A DNA stretch of 64,000 bases from Glutamicibacter sp. PS (lineage in GTDB: Bacteria; Actinomycetota; Actinomycetes; Actinomycetales; Micrococcaceae), in NCBI GenBank assembly GCA_031317595.1, contig JANCMB010000001.1, positions 124,001 through 188,000 on the forward strand, written 5' to 3'. Position 1 is the first letter of the stretch. Each line of letters opens with the position of its first letter. This document shows, piece after piece, positions 7,094 through 15,550 of the stretch. The notes under the pieces were generated by a model. That model was not told the origin of the DNA and did no database searches. It worked only from the letters and a program-made list of their open reading frames with translations. Position numbers and translations under genes: made by a program.

Positions 7094-9423
7094 GTGCCGG
7101 GCTGGGGGAACAGCGTCCTGCGACGGTGCACACCCAAGCCGTGGCCGTCTCTGCCGAGGACTTCGGGTGGCGTCATGCCGAACGTGAGCGGCCCGCGCTT
7201 CAAGGGCTCAACCTTAGTATTCCCGCAGGACAGAAGGTGTTGCTACTCGGGCCCTCGGGGGCCGGGAAGTCCACGCTGCTCTATGCTCTGGCAGGCATCC
7301 TCGAAGTCGATGAACTGAGCGAAGCCAGTGGGGCCTTGCGGGTGGGAGGCCAGGATGTCTTTACCGCCAAGCAGCCGGTCGGGCTCATGCAGCAGGACCC
7401 GGAAACGCAGATTGTGCAATCACGGGTTGTCGACGATGTTGCGTTCGGCGCCGAGAATCTTGGCGTGGACCCGGAACTCATTCGCGAACGGATCACCCCG
7501 GCACTACAGGCTGTGGGCTTGGGCGCCCTCGATGGGGAGCACCGCACCGCGCACCTCTCCGGTGGACAAAAACAGCGCCTAGCGCTCGCCGGGATCTTGG
7601 CCATGGAGCCGGGGCTGATGTTGCTGGATGAACCAACGGCCAATATCGACCCCGAGGGTGTGCCCGCCCTACGCGATGCGGTGCTTTCGGCCGCCGAGAG
7701 TACCGGCGCTACGCTGATCGTGGTGGAGCATCGGCTCGAGGCTTGGGCCGATGCGGTAGACCGCGTGGTGGTGCTGGCCCCTGGCGGCGGCGTTGCCCAC
7801 GATGTTGACCCGCAGGCACTGTTTACCGACCGGCAGCTGCGCGCCGAGCTGAGCGCTGCCGGCCTCTGGGTGCCGGGCATCGTCCCGGAGACCACCGTGT
7901 TTGCCGGTACCCCGGGGGCGGAGCTCTTGCATGCGCAGGACCTCGTTGCCGCGCGCTCGGCGCGGGCACCGAAGACCGCCGCAGTGGACCTCAAGATTCG
8001 GGCCGGAGCTGCCTACTGTATTCGAGGAGCCAACGGAGCCGGGAAATCCACCCTGGCGCTGACCCTCGGAGGGCTGCTCGAGCCTTCCAGCGGCACCTTA
8101 CGCGCCAGCGAAGACTTCGCGGGGGAACTCTCCGAGCAGCCCTTTAGCTGGAAGGCTGGAAAGCTTATTGCGCGCATTGGAACGGTGTTCCAAGAACCCG
8201 AGCACCAGTTCGTCACGCAGAGCGTGCGTGAAGAGCTGGAGTTTGCCCCGCGTCGGGCCCACGCCGCCGATCCCGCGGCGCCAGCCTTCGATGAAGAGCG
8301 GATCGCCGCCCGAGTTGATCAGTTGCTGCGCCGCTTGCGCCTCGAAGACCTCGCGGAGGCGAACCCTTTCACACTTTCCGGTGGGGAGAAACGTCGGCTG
8401 TCGGTCGCCACCGTGCTGGCCGCCGACCCGCAGGTGCTGATCCTCGACGAGCCCACCTTTGGGCAGGACGCCAATACTTGGCGAGAACTGGTGCAGCTCC
8501 TTATCGAGGCTCTCGAGGCCGGCACCGCGGTCATTGCGGTGACCCACGATGAGCAGTTCTCCGCGGCCTTGGCCGCCCAGGAATTGCAGTTGCCGGCGCC
8601 ACGTGAAACTTCTGAGGCAACTCGAAGGCCTGGCCCAATGCTCGACGCGCCGTTGGGGGAGTCATGGTTGGCCGGTATCAATCCGCTGGCGAAGCTTGCC
8701 GCGGTGGCTGCCGCCACCCTGCCGCTGGTGTCCACCATGGACTGGGTCTCTGCCTCGGTGATTATTGTGGCGACCCTGGTGGCACTCCCGCTGGCCGGAC
8801 TGCGCCTTCTCTCGTTCCTGCGCCGGGCGTGGCCCCTACTGGCCGCTGGCGCGGTGGCCGGCTGGGGTGTGGCGCTGGTGGGTGAGGACGCCGGCCGGAT
8901 CCTGTTGCATCTCGGGGTGTTCACGGTGACCGAGGGCTCGGTGGCCGCCGGTGCGGCGACCGGTCTACGTGCTATCGGCTTAGCGATTCCCATGGTGCTG
9001 CTCGTAGCCAGCACCAATCCGAGCGATCTCGGCGGGGCGCTATCTCAGCAACTGCGTGTGCCGCACCGATTCGTGTTGGGCGCGCTGGCGGGGATGCGCT
9101 TATTGGGCCTGCTCACCGAGGAATTCACCACGCTGGCCTTGGCCCGGCGGGCCCGAGGTGTGGGGAATTTCGGTTCGCCGCTGCAACGCCTACGGGCTCA
9201 GTTGGGTCAGTGTCTGGCGCTATTGGTGCAGGCGGTACGGCGCGCGTCGCGGCTGGCGGTCACCATGGAAGCCAAGGGTTTTGGTACCGGGGAACGCACC
9301 TGGATTCGTAGCGTGCACTTCGGGCTGCGGGACCTCCTGGTGATCGTGGCCGGAGTGGTGCTCGGCGCCGGAGCCATTGCCGCGGCATTGGGCGCTGGCA
9401 CCTTCCACCTGGTGTGGAGTTAA
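7090..9423 (+). CDS. ECF transporter fusion: two ABC ATPase domains plus EcfT transmembrane component
   Basis: A 777-residue protein that joins the energizing module of an ECF transporter in one chain. ATPase domain 1 has Walker A GPSGAGKST near residue 54, signature LSGGQ near 156 and Walker B LMLLDEP near 178. ATPase domain 2 has Walker A GANGAGKST near 314, signature LSGGE near 430 and Walker B VLILDEP near 447. From about residue 530 to the end it is hydrophobic and matches the CbiQ/EcfT family, including an arginine-rich coupling segment (LARRARGVGNF). In Bacillus these are separate YkoD and YkoC proteins. It overlaps ykoE by 4 bases and is likely under the same TPP control. Confidence 0.9.
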   Translation: MSAGLGEQRPATVHTQAVAVSAEDFGWRHAERERPALQGLNLSIPAGQKVLLLGPSGAGKSTLLYALAGILEVDELSEASGALRVGGQDVFTAKQPVGLMQQDPETQIVQSRVVDDVAFGAENLGVDPELIRERITPALQAVGLGALDGEHRTAHLSGGQKQRLALAGILAMEPGLMLLDEPTANIDPEGVPALRDAVLSAAESTGATLIVVEHRLEAWADAVDRVVVLAPGGGVAHDVDPQALFTDRQLRAELSAAGLWVPGIVPETTVFAGTPGAELLHAQDLVAARSARAPKTAAVDLKIRAGAAYCIRGANGAGKSTLALTLGGLLEPSSGTLRASEDFAGELSEQPFSWKAGKLIARIGTVFQEPEHQFVTQSVREELEFAPRRAHAADPAAPAFDEERIAARVDQLLRRLRLEDLAEANPFTLSGGEKRRLSVATVLAADPQVLILDEPTFGQDANTWRELVQLLIEALEAGTAVIAVTHDEQFSAALAAQELQLPAPRETSEATRRPGPMLDAPLGESWLAGINPLAKLAAVAAATLPLVSTMDWVSASVIIVATLVALPLAGLRLLSFLRRAWPLLAAGAVAGWGVALVGEDAGRILLHLGVFTVTEGSVAAGAATGLRAIGLAIPMVLLVASTNPSDLGGALSQQLRVPHRFVLGALAGMRLLGLLTEEFTTLALARRARGVGNFGSPLQRLRAQLGQCLALLVQAVRRASRLAVTMEAKGFGTGERTWIRSVHFGLRDLLVIVAGVVLGAGAIAAALGAGTFHLVWS

Positions 9424-9459
9424 TTCAGCGATGCCCTCGGTGCAATGACTCGCAACTGA

Positions 9460-9502
9460 TGCGGCACCCGATACCTCAAAAGGCTCGGGTGCCGCATTTT
9501 TT
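9460..9502 (+). terminator. Rho-independent terminator of the ECF transporter operon
   Basis: TGCGGCACCCGA at 9460-9471 pairs with TCGGGTGCCGCA at 9485-9496, followed by six T. It lies 37 bases after the ECF fusion gene and just beyond the end of the convergent DJ-1 gene. Confidence 0.9.
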
Positions 9503-9508
9503 GTGTCT

Positions 9509-10210
9509 TTATTCGCTGGCCGGTGTTTCGAGCAATGCGGCGACCTTCTGCGCGGTCTCCTTGGCAGAACTGGGGTTTTGGCCGGTGACCAGCCGACCGT
9601 CGGTTACGGCGTAGGAGACGAAAGGCAGCGTCGCCTTCTCGTAAAGTGCGCCGCGCTTTTTCATTTCTTCCTCGGCGTTATATGGCACGAGCTTATCGAC
9701 CCGTGCCAGCACTTCTTCTGTCCACGCGAAGCCGGTGACCTTGCGGTCGGCTACGAGCAAGGAACCATCGGAAAGCGTCGTGTTGAGCAGCCCGCAGTAT
9801 CCATGGCAGACCGAGGAGACGACCTTACCTTGCTCCCACATCTCGCGGGTGATGTGCTGCAATCCCTCGCTATCCGGGAAGTCATACATGACGGCGTGGC
9901 CCCCGGTGAAGTAGATCGCGTCATAGGCCGAGGGGTCGATCTGCTCGGGGCGCAGCGTGTTTTCTAGTAGCGCCATGCGTTGCGAATCGCGGTGCCACGC
10001 CTTGCTGGCCTTGTCATAGCTCGGGAATTTCAACGACCGCGGTTCTAACGGAGATGCTCCGCCCAGCGGGCTGACGATATCCTGCGCGAAACCATGCTCG
10101 GCAAAGACGTCCCAGGCGTGAGCGAGCTCCGAGAGCCAGAGCCCGGTCGGGTGCGACTCATCGTCGTAGTGTGCAACGTTCGTGACGACGTGAAGAATGC
10201 GTTTGGTCAT
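9509..10210 (-). CDS. DJ-1/PfpI family protein, Hsp31-like glutamine amidotransferase fold
   Basis: A 233-residue protein of the DJ-1/PfpI superfamily. It begins MTKRILHVVTNVAHYDD and contains the nucleophile elbow VSSVCHGYCG, whose cysteine is the family's catalytic residue, and the preceding YDAIYFTGGHAVMYDFPDS segment typical of the Hsp31/class I glutamine-amidotransferase-like subgroup. Members act as glyoxalase III, chaperones or peptidases, so the exact activity is open. The start at 10210 is preferred over 10261 because homology begins there. The 232 bases upstream, to the end of the TetR gene, hold no gene. Confidence 0.85.
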   Translation of the reverse strand: MTKRILHVVTNVAHYDDESHPTGLWLSELAHAWDVFAEHGFAQDIVSPLGGASPLEPRSLKFPSYDKASKAWHRDSQRMALLENTLRPEQIDPSAYDAIYFTGGHAVMYDFPDSEGLQHITREMWEQGKVVSSVCHGYCGLLNTTLSDGSLLVADRKVTGFAWTEEVLARVDKLVPYNAEEEMKKRGALYEKATLPFVSYAVTDGRLVTGQNPSSAKETAQKVAALLETPASE

Positions 10211-10442
10211 GAGGATCTCGTTTCGATAATCGTGGGGTGGCTTAGCTACGGTCCCGGACATTGTGGCGATGGGTGGACAGTAGCTCGTTTGAGGGGCGAG
10301 TTGCTAGGTGGCTGGATAACTCGCAGGGCGGGCACAGCCAATGGTGGCACGAGACTTCTTGAGGCAATTTGCAGTGCGTACAGGCAGACTACGAATGGAT
10401 GTGAGCGCTGTCAACAACTTGCGTCCCGCACTAGTCGGTTCG

Positions 10443-11030
10443 CTAAGGCTGGCCCAGCGCAAGGATCGCCAGTACTGCGCCTCGCACCCGAGCAGCCACC
10501 TCCTCGGTCGGGGTAGGGCGATACTTCCCGTCCAGGTGCAGGAACGCCAGCCCGTGCGCTAAACCCCAGAGGGCGGTGGCCAGTTCCGCTGAGGCCTTCG
10601 CCGGCAGCATGCGCTCAAGCGCCTCATTAAGGACCGTGTGGAGTGCCTGAGAGGATTGGACGCGCGCGCTATCGCTTTGATCGCATTCATTGCCGAACAT
10701 GAGTCGGAAGACTGCGGGGCGATGCAGGGCAAAGTTCACATAGGCGACCCCGAGCTCGGCCAGTGCTTCAGGTGCCGCAGTCGCGCTGGTGTGCGAGGCT
10801 AGTGTCTGTGCTAGCTGCTCGCGCAGGTCCTTGAATCCTTCGACGGCCACGGCGGAATCCAACGCTTCTCGATCCGTGAAATGACGGTAGGGCGCCGTGG
10901 GGGAGACTCCGGCTCGTCGCGCGACGGCGCGAAGCGAGTAAGGCTCGCCCGCCTCGAGTATGTCGACCGCCGCGCTGATGAGCGCGGTACGTAGATCCCC
11001 ATGGTGGTACGACCTCTTCAATGTTGACAC
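10443..11030 (-). CDS. TetR/AcrR family transcriptional regulator
   Basis: A 195-residue repressor-type protein. The N-terminal helix-turn-helix is clear (YSLRAVARRAGVSPTAPYRH, about residues 31-50) and the rest resembles the WHG/TetR_C_13 ligand domain (ELGVAYVNFALHRPAVFRLM). The start is GTG 11030, 6 bases after a GGGGAGG ribosome site. It is divergent from the epimerase-like gene at 11258, a layout in which TetR proteins usually control the neighbour. The 227-base intergenic region contains GAGCAC and GTGCTC as a wide inverted pair near 11060-11090, but no convincing operator. Confidence 0.87.
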   Translation of the reverse strand: MSTLKRSYHHGDLRTALISAAVDILEAGEPYSLRAVARRAGVSPTAPYRHFTDREALDSAVAVEGFKDLREQLAQTLASHTSATAAPEALAELGVAYVNFALHRPAVFRLMFGNECDQSDSARVQSSQALHTVLNEALERMLPAKASAELATALWGLAHGLAFLHLDGKYRPTPTEEVAARVRGAVLAILALGQP

Positions 11031-11257
11031 TGCTAACCTCCCCGTCTACGCTCAGATGTGAGCACTGCAAACATACCGCATGTGCTCGGGGAAGTCATGC
11101 CGATCGTGATGGTTTGCTAGCCCGCTGGGGCAGTGGCCGCACGAGAGCCTTGGAGTCGAGGCTCGCAGACCCCTTAGCGAGCGCGAGGTGCAGTACACGC
11201 CACGCTACTTTGCATGGCGACCTAGCGATCAAACATCCGACCGGGAGGACCCACACC

Positions 11258-12187
11258 ATGCAGACCATCCTCGGAGCCAGTGGATAGATTGCCACCGAGC
11301 TCGCCCGCGAACTACAGCGCATCCAGGCCGGTCCGCTACAACTGGTCAGCCGCAACCCGCGCAAGGTCAACGACAGTGACACCCTGCGCCGCGCCGATCT
11401 ATTGGATGCCGCGCAGACTCATCGGGCCGTCGCCGGCAGTGACATCGTCTATTTCACCGCTGGGCTGCCTGCAGATACCGAACGCTGGGAAGCTCAATTT
11501 CCCACGATGCTCCGCAACGCGCTCGATGCGACGCGCGCTGCCGGAGCACGGTTCGCGTATTTCGATAACACCTACATGTACCCGCAGGATCATCGGACCC
11601 AGACCGAAATGACGCCCTTCGAGCCTGTGGGGCGCAAGGGCAAGGTGCGTGCCCGGATGGCGCAGCTGGTGCTCGAGGAAATGCAACGCGGCGAAATTCC
11701 CGTGCTGATCGCCCGGGCCCCGGAATTTTATGGGCCGGGTCGTACCCAAGGATTTACCAACTCGCTGGTGATTGAGCGGATGAAAGCCGGAAAGCGGGCG
11801 CTGGTGCCCGTGCGTGCCGATCGGCGGCGCACATTGATCTGGACCCCGGACGCCAGTCGTGCGCTGGCGAGACTGGGCACCACTCCCGACGCCTACGGCC
11901 AGACCTGGCATCTGCCGGTCAGCGACGCGCACCCCACCTATGGCGAGTTCGTTGAGCTTGTCGCCACCGTTTTTGGGGTCAGTAGCCGCTATACCGTGGT
12001 GCCCCGCTGGGCCCTGAACGCCGCGGGGCTTATCAACTCGCAGGCACGCGAGATTCGCGAGCTATTGCCGCGCTACGCGGCCGACAATCTCTTCGACGAT
12101 TCCAAATTCCGCGACCGATTCCCCGACTTCGCGGTCACTAGCCATGCCGAAGGGCTGGAGCGGATCCGCCGCGAAACGCGCGACTAA
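11258..12187 (+). pseudogene. NAD(P)-binding epimerase/reductase-like gene interrupted by an in-frame TAG at codon 10
   Basis: ATG 11258 follows a GGGAGGAC ribosome site and opens MQTILGASG, the start of a Rossmann nucleotide-binding loop. The next codon is TAG (11285-11287), after which the same frame continues without a stop for 300 codons (IATELARELQRIQAG onward) to 12187. Relatives have GASGQIATEL here, so a single CAG to TAG change explains the interruption. The remainder keeps an extended SDR fold (AYFDNTYMYPQD, RAPEFYGPGRTQGFTNSL, RRTLIWTPDASRAL). Restart at an internal codon such as TTG 11402 would remove the cofactor loop. It is either a recent pseudogene, a sequencing error or a readthrough case. 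Confidence 0.8.
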
Positions 12188-12205
12188 GATCGGGCAGCTG
12201 GCGGG

Positions 12206-12712
12206 CTAGCGGTGGTTGATCACATATCCCACCGCTGCGCGGGTATCGCCAACGGGAATGATTGTCACTCGCGAATTCTCGGCTGATTGTTTAAGGGTGA
12301 GGCTCAGCTGTTGTTCACCGCCGGGTTCGGTGCAGGAACCGATTTCTCCGGCCACAGTCTGCGACCCGATGGTCAAAACTGGGTAGACCTGCCCACTGCC
12401 CACGCACCGAACCACCAACTCATACTTTCCCGGTGACCAGGTGGAATCATCCTCGTTGATGAGCGGGATGGTGCGCGGTTCGGCTGTGCTCCCCGTGGCG
12501 GTAGGGTGGGCAACACTGGCAACGAGGTGTTCGGCGCCGTCGTCAAGCAGGTGATCTAATTTATCGACCTCGGCATCCAACTTGATGGCGCCGGTGTGCA
12601 TTTCCGTCGGTTCGGGTGCTTGGGCCTGCGGTGCGGGTGTGCATCCTCCAAGTGAGAAGGTCAGCGCCGCCGTGGCGGCGAGCACCGGGTACGCGCGGTG
12701 TAGTTTACTCAA
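12206..12712 (-). CDS. Putative secreted lipoprotein, function unknown
   Basis: A 168-residue protein with a type II signal peptide: basic start MSKLHR, hydrophobic core PVLAATAALTFSLGGC and lipobox LGGC with the lipidated cysteine near residue 24. The mature part begins with a proline- and alanine-rich linker, followed by a small beta-rich domain containing two cysteines (VVRCVGSGQVYPV and EIGSCTEPGG) that could form a disulfide. I do not recognise a named family. It lies 40 bases downstream of a 55-residue membrane protein on the same strand and converges on the epimerase-like gene. Confidence 0.78.
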   Translation of the reverse strand: MSKLHRAYPVLAATAALTFSLGGCTPAPQAQAPEPTEMHTGAIKLDAEVDKLDHLLDDGAEHLVASVAHPTATGSTAEPRTIPLINEDDSTWSPGKYELVVRCVGSGQVYPVLTIGSQTVAGEIGSCTEPGGEQQLSLTLKQSAENSRVTIIPVGDTRAAVGYVINHR

Positions 12713-12752
12713 GGCCCTGCCTCTTCTTTGCCTAGGGTCGATTAACTACAGC

Positions 12753-12920
12753 CTACTCGATCTCACTGGCTTTTATCTGGCTGGTGGGAGAACTCTTTTC
12801 GCGTTGTTCGGCCACGTCCAACAGGGCGCGGCGCACGGCGGCCCGAATCACGGTATACAGCAGGTAGAAAAAGATGGCGGCGGCCACCACGGGCAGGGCG
12901 AGGGAATTGATGATCTCCAT
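12753..12920 (-). CDS. Putative 55-residue single-span membrane protein
   Basis: ATG 12920 opens a 55-residue frame, MEIINSLALPVVAAAIFFYL followed by LYTVIRAAVRRALLD and a polar C-terminal tail. It has one clear transmembrane helix (about residues 7-26) and then a basic amphipathic stretch. The upstream AGGCTGG is a weak ribosome site. No family is recognised. It is supported by its membrane-protein composition and by the otherwise empty gap between pabC and the lipoprotein gene on the same strand. Confidence 0.5.
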   Translation of the reverse strand: MEIINSLALPVVAAAIFFYLLYTVIRAAVRRALLDVAEQREKSSPTSQIKASEIE

Positions 12921-13003
12921 AGCGCCAGCCTAGGTCAGCGGCCGGCGGACACGAAAGTGCCCGCCGGGTCACCGCCGACGTTCAACGTGCTGGCTGGAGG
13001 AAA

Positions 13004-13879
13004 TTAGCGAATTGATTGGCTCAGTTCGCTCAGTTCTTCATGCAGCTCGGCATCGAAATGCAGGGGCTTGGCATCCAATGAACGTACCGGGGTCAACAGA
13101 CGGACCGAGGACACTAACCAGACGCCGTAAGACTGGTACAGATCCGAGGGCTGCAAGGGTCCATAGCCCAATTCCCAGCCAGCCTGTTCCGCCGCGGCAA
13201 AGATGGCGGCCTGCGTGGTTCCGGGCAGGATGCCGGTTTCGAGCAAGGGGGTGATCAGCCGCTTGGTGTCTCCATCACGCTGCGCCACCAGGACGGTCGA
13301 GGTGGGGCCTTCGAGCACCATGCCGTCGGCCGAGGTGAAGATGACGTCGTGTGCGCCATGCTGGTGCGCATACCGTAGCGCGGCCATATTCACCGCATAG
13401 GACAGCGTCTTGGCACCCATCAGGAGCCATGGTGCTCGGTCGGCCAATTTTGAGTCATAGCCGCGGTCAAGCAACAGCACGTCGATGCCCGAGGCACGTT
13501 GTTCACGGCCGAGCGCCGGCGCCGGGCTGACGGTGATCCAGCACCAGGCCGGGTCGCTGTCGGCGACGCCGCGTGCGGCGACCAGCTTGACCACTGCTTC
13601 ATCGGCACCACCGTCGGCGTCGAAGTCCGCGATAGCGGTGTCGATGGCGGCCCGCCAACTCAGCTCGTCGGGGATTGTCAGGGCACAGGCTGCGGCGGAT
13701 TCCTGCAGGCGTGCTAGGTGGGCATCGAGCTTACGTACGGTGTTGCGGGTGTACAGCAGAGACTCAAAAACCCCGTCACCGCGGTTGACGCCTTGCAGCG
13801 TCACCGGAAGATGCGGTGCGTCAATGTCGGCAATGCGACCGGCGGGATAAGCGGGGTCGAGGAATACCAGAGAGCTCAT
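13004..13879 (-). CDS. pabC: Class IV aminotransferase, probable 4-amino-4-deoxychorismate lyase
   Basis: A 291-residue PLP enzyme of fold type IV. The PLP lysine is visible in LLMGAKTLSYAVNMAALRYA, with downstream DVIFTSADGMVLEGPTSTVL (phosphate and cofactor binding) and TGILPGTTQAAIF. This family includes branched-chain and D-amino acid aminotransferases and aminodeoxychorismate lyase. The lyase call is favoured because a PabB-type gene lies nearby on the same strand, with only the oppositely oriented cls between them. It would release pyruvate from aminodeoxychorismate to give p-aminobenzoate for folate. Confidence 0.78.
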   Translation of the reverse strand: MSSLVFLDPAYPAGRIADIDAPHLPVTLQGVNRGDGVFESLLYTRNTVRKLDAHLARLQESAAACALTIPDELSWRAAIDTAIADFDADGGADEAVVKLVAARGVADSDPAWCWITVSPAPALGREQRASGIDVLLLDRGYDSKLADRAPWLLMGAKTLSYAVNMAALRYAHQHGAHDVIFTSADGMVLEGPTSTVLVAQRDGDTKRLITPLLETGILPGTTQAAIFAAAEQAGWELGYGPLQPSDLYQSYGVWLVSSVRLLTPVRSLDAKPLHFDAELHEELSELSQSIR

Positions 13880-14042
13880 AGAGGATAGATTATCGAAGAA
13901 TTCGCGATCTCTTCATTTCAGCTGGTCACGCAACGGGCGGTAAGTGCCGGGATTGGATAGTCTATGCACAATGACAAAGGGCGACTTGGGCGCCCACGGT
14001 GAGACGGTTCGGGATATGGACGGTCCGGTCGGGAGGAGCTGC

Positions 14043-15539
14043 GTGATACCTAGCCTAGAGTTCGTGTGGCAGGCCGGTCCTTTCCTGTATCCGATCGCGG
14101 TCGCTATCGACGTCATCGTGCGCGTGCTGATGATCGGCATTGTGCCGGGCAACCGGCGGCCCACCACGGCCATGGCCTGGCTACTTGCCATCTTTTTCAT
14201 TCCGGTGATCGGTCTGTTGGCCTACCTGCTCTTCGCCAATCCGCGGCTTTCCCGCCGCCGGCTGCAAAAGCAACGGCGCGCCAATGAGGCCATTCTGGCG
14301 GGCACTGAGCATATGAAGCTCCCCGAGGAGTTTCACTCCACCGAAGAATGGGTGGAGGACGCGGTGGAACTAAACCGCAAACTCGGTGCGATGCCGTTGG
14401 AAGGCGGTAACACCATCGAGGTCATCTCCGATTACCGCGAATCCTTGCAAGCCATGTGCGAGGAGATCGAGAAGGCCGAACGCTACGTTCACATCCAGTT
14501 CTACATCATGGGTGACGACCCCGAATATGTTTCCCCGGTGCTCGAGGCCCTGGAACGGGCGGTGCAGCGTGGGGTGACCGTGCGTTTGCTCTTCGACCAC
14601 CTAGGCACCTTGCGGGTGAAGGGGTATCGCCAGCTCACCAAGAGACTGACCCGCGGCGGTATCACCTGGCGTCGGATGCTGCCGATCGACCTGTTCAAGC
14701 GGCGTTGGCGTCGCCCGGATTTGCGTAACCACCGCAAGATCCTCGTGGTCGATGGTGAGGTCGCCTTCACCGGAAGCCAGAACCTGATCGAGCCGGGCTA
14801 CAAGCGCGAATCTGCACATAAGGTTGGCCGCGAATGGGTCGAATTGATGATCCGCGTCGAAGGTCCGCTGGCGCGTAGCCTCGACGTTATTTTTGCCACC
14901 GACTGGTGGCAGGAAGACGACTCCGACCAAGTGCTCAGCGATCTGGCCGAAGCCAGTCACCCGCTTTCACCGAACGACCAACCCGGTACCACCATGGCCC
15001 AAGTGGTGCCCAGCGGGCCCGGGTATGAATCGGAAAACAATCTGCGGCTGTTCAACACGCTGATTTACTCGGCCTCGGACCGGCTACAGATCACCAGCCC
15101 GTATTTCGTCCCGGACGACTCGATGCTCTATGCGATCACCACCGCCGCACAGCGCGGGGTCGAGGTGGATCTCTTCGTCTGTGCCGAGGGCGATCAGTTC
15201 TTCGTCCATCACGCACAGCAGTCCTACTACCAGATGCTGCTGTCCGCCGGGGTACGGATTCACCTGTATCCGGCGCCGATGGTGCTGCACACCAAGTGCT
15301 TCACCGTCGACGACGAGGTGGCCGTGGTCGGTTCCTCCAATATGGATATGCGCTCCTTTAGCCTGAACATGGAAATTTCGGTCATGCTCTTGGGCAAGGA
15401 GATGGTCGATAAGGTCAACGCCGTCCACGATCAGTACCGGGAGATTTCGACCGAACTGAGCCTCGCGGCTTGGCGCCGCCGCCCACGCTTCCAACGCTGG
15501 ATCGATAACGTGGCGCGGCTCAGCGCCACCTTGCAGTAA
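14043..15539 (+). CDS. cls: Cardiolipin synthase (phospholipase D superfamily)
   Basis: A 498-residue membrane enzyme that condenses two phosphatidylglycerols. Two N-terminal transmembrane helices (about residues 8-70) are followed by two HKD catalytic motifs: HRKILVVDGEVAFTGSQN in the first half and HTKCFTVDDEVAVVGSSN in the second. The start is GTG 14043, preceded by GGGAGGAG at 14032-14039; an in-frame ATG at 13944 would add an unrelated polar leader. It is divergent from pabC and convergent with the kinase-PabB fusion, whose stop lies 11 bases downstream. Confidence 0.92.
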   Translation: MIPSLEFVWQAGPFLYPIAVAIDVIVRVLMIGIVPGNRRPTTAMAWLLAIFFIPVIGLLAYLLFANPRLSRRRLQKQRRANEAILAGTEHMKLPEEFHSTEEWVEDAVELNRKLGAMPLEGGNTIEVISDYRESLQAMCEEIEKAERYVHIQFYIMGDDPEYVSPVLEALERAVQRGVTVRLLFDHLGTLRVKGYRQLTKRLTRGGITWRRMLPIDLFKRRWRRPDLRNHRKILVVDGEVAFTGSQNLIEPGYKRESAHKVGREWVELMIRVEGPLARSLDVIFATDWWQEDDSDQVLSDLAEASHPLSPNDQPGTTMAQVVPSGPGYESENNLRLFNTLIYSASDRLQITSPYFVPDDSMLYAITTAAQRGVEVDLFVCAEGDQFFVHHAQQSYYQMLLSAGVRIHLYPAPMVLHTKCFTVDDEVAVVGSSNMDMRSFSLNMEISVMLLGKEMVDKVNAVHDQYREISTELSLAAWRRRPRFQRWIDNVARLSATLQ

Positions 15540-15550
15540 CCGCCCCGAAG

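Noticed and set aside
12582-13007. 141-codon plus-strand frame across the lipoprotein and pabC gap
   Set aside because: It is antisense to a lipoprotein signal peptide and to the 55-residue membrane protein, with no ribosome site or family match.
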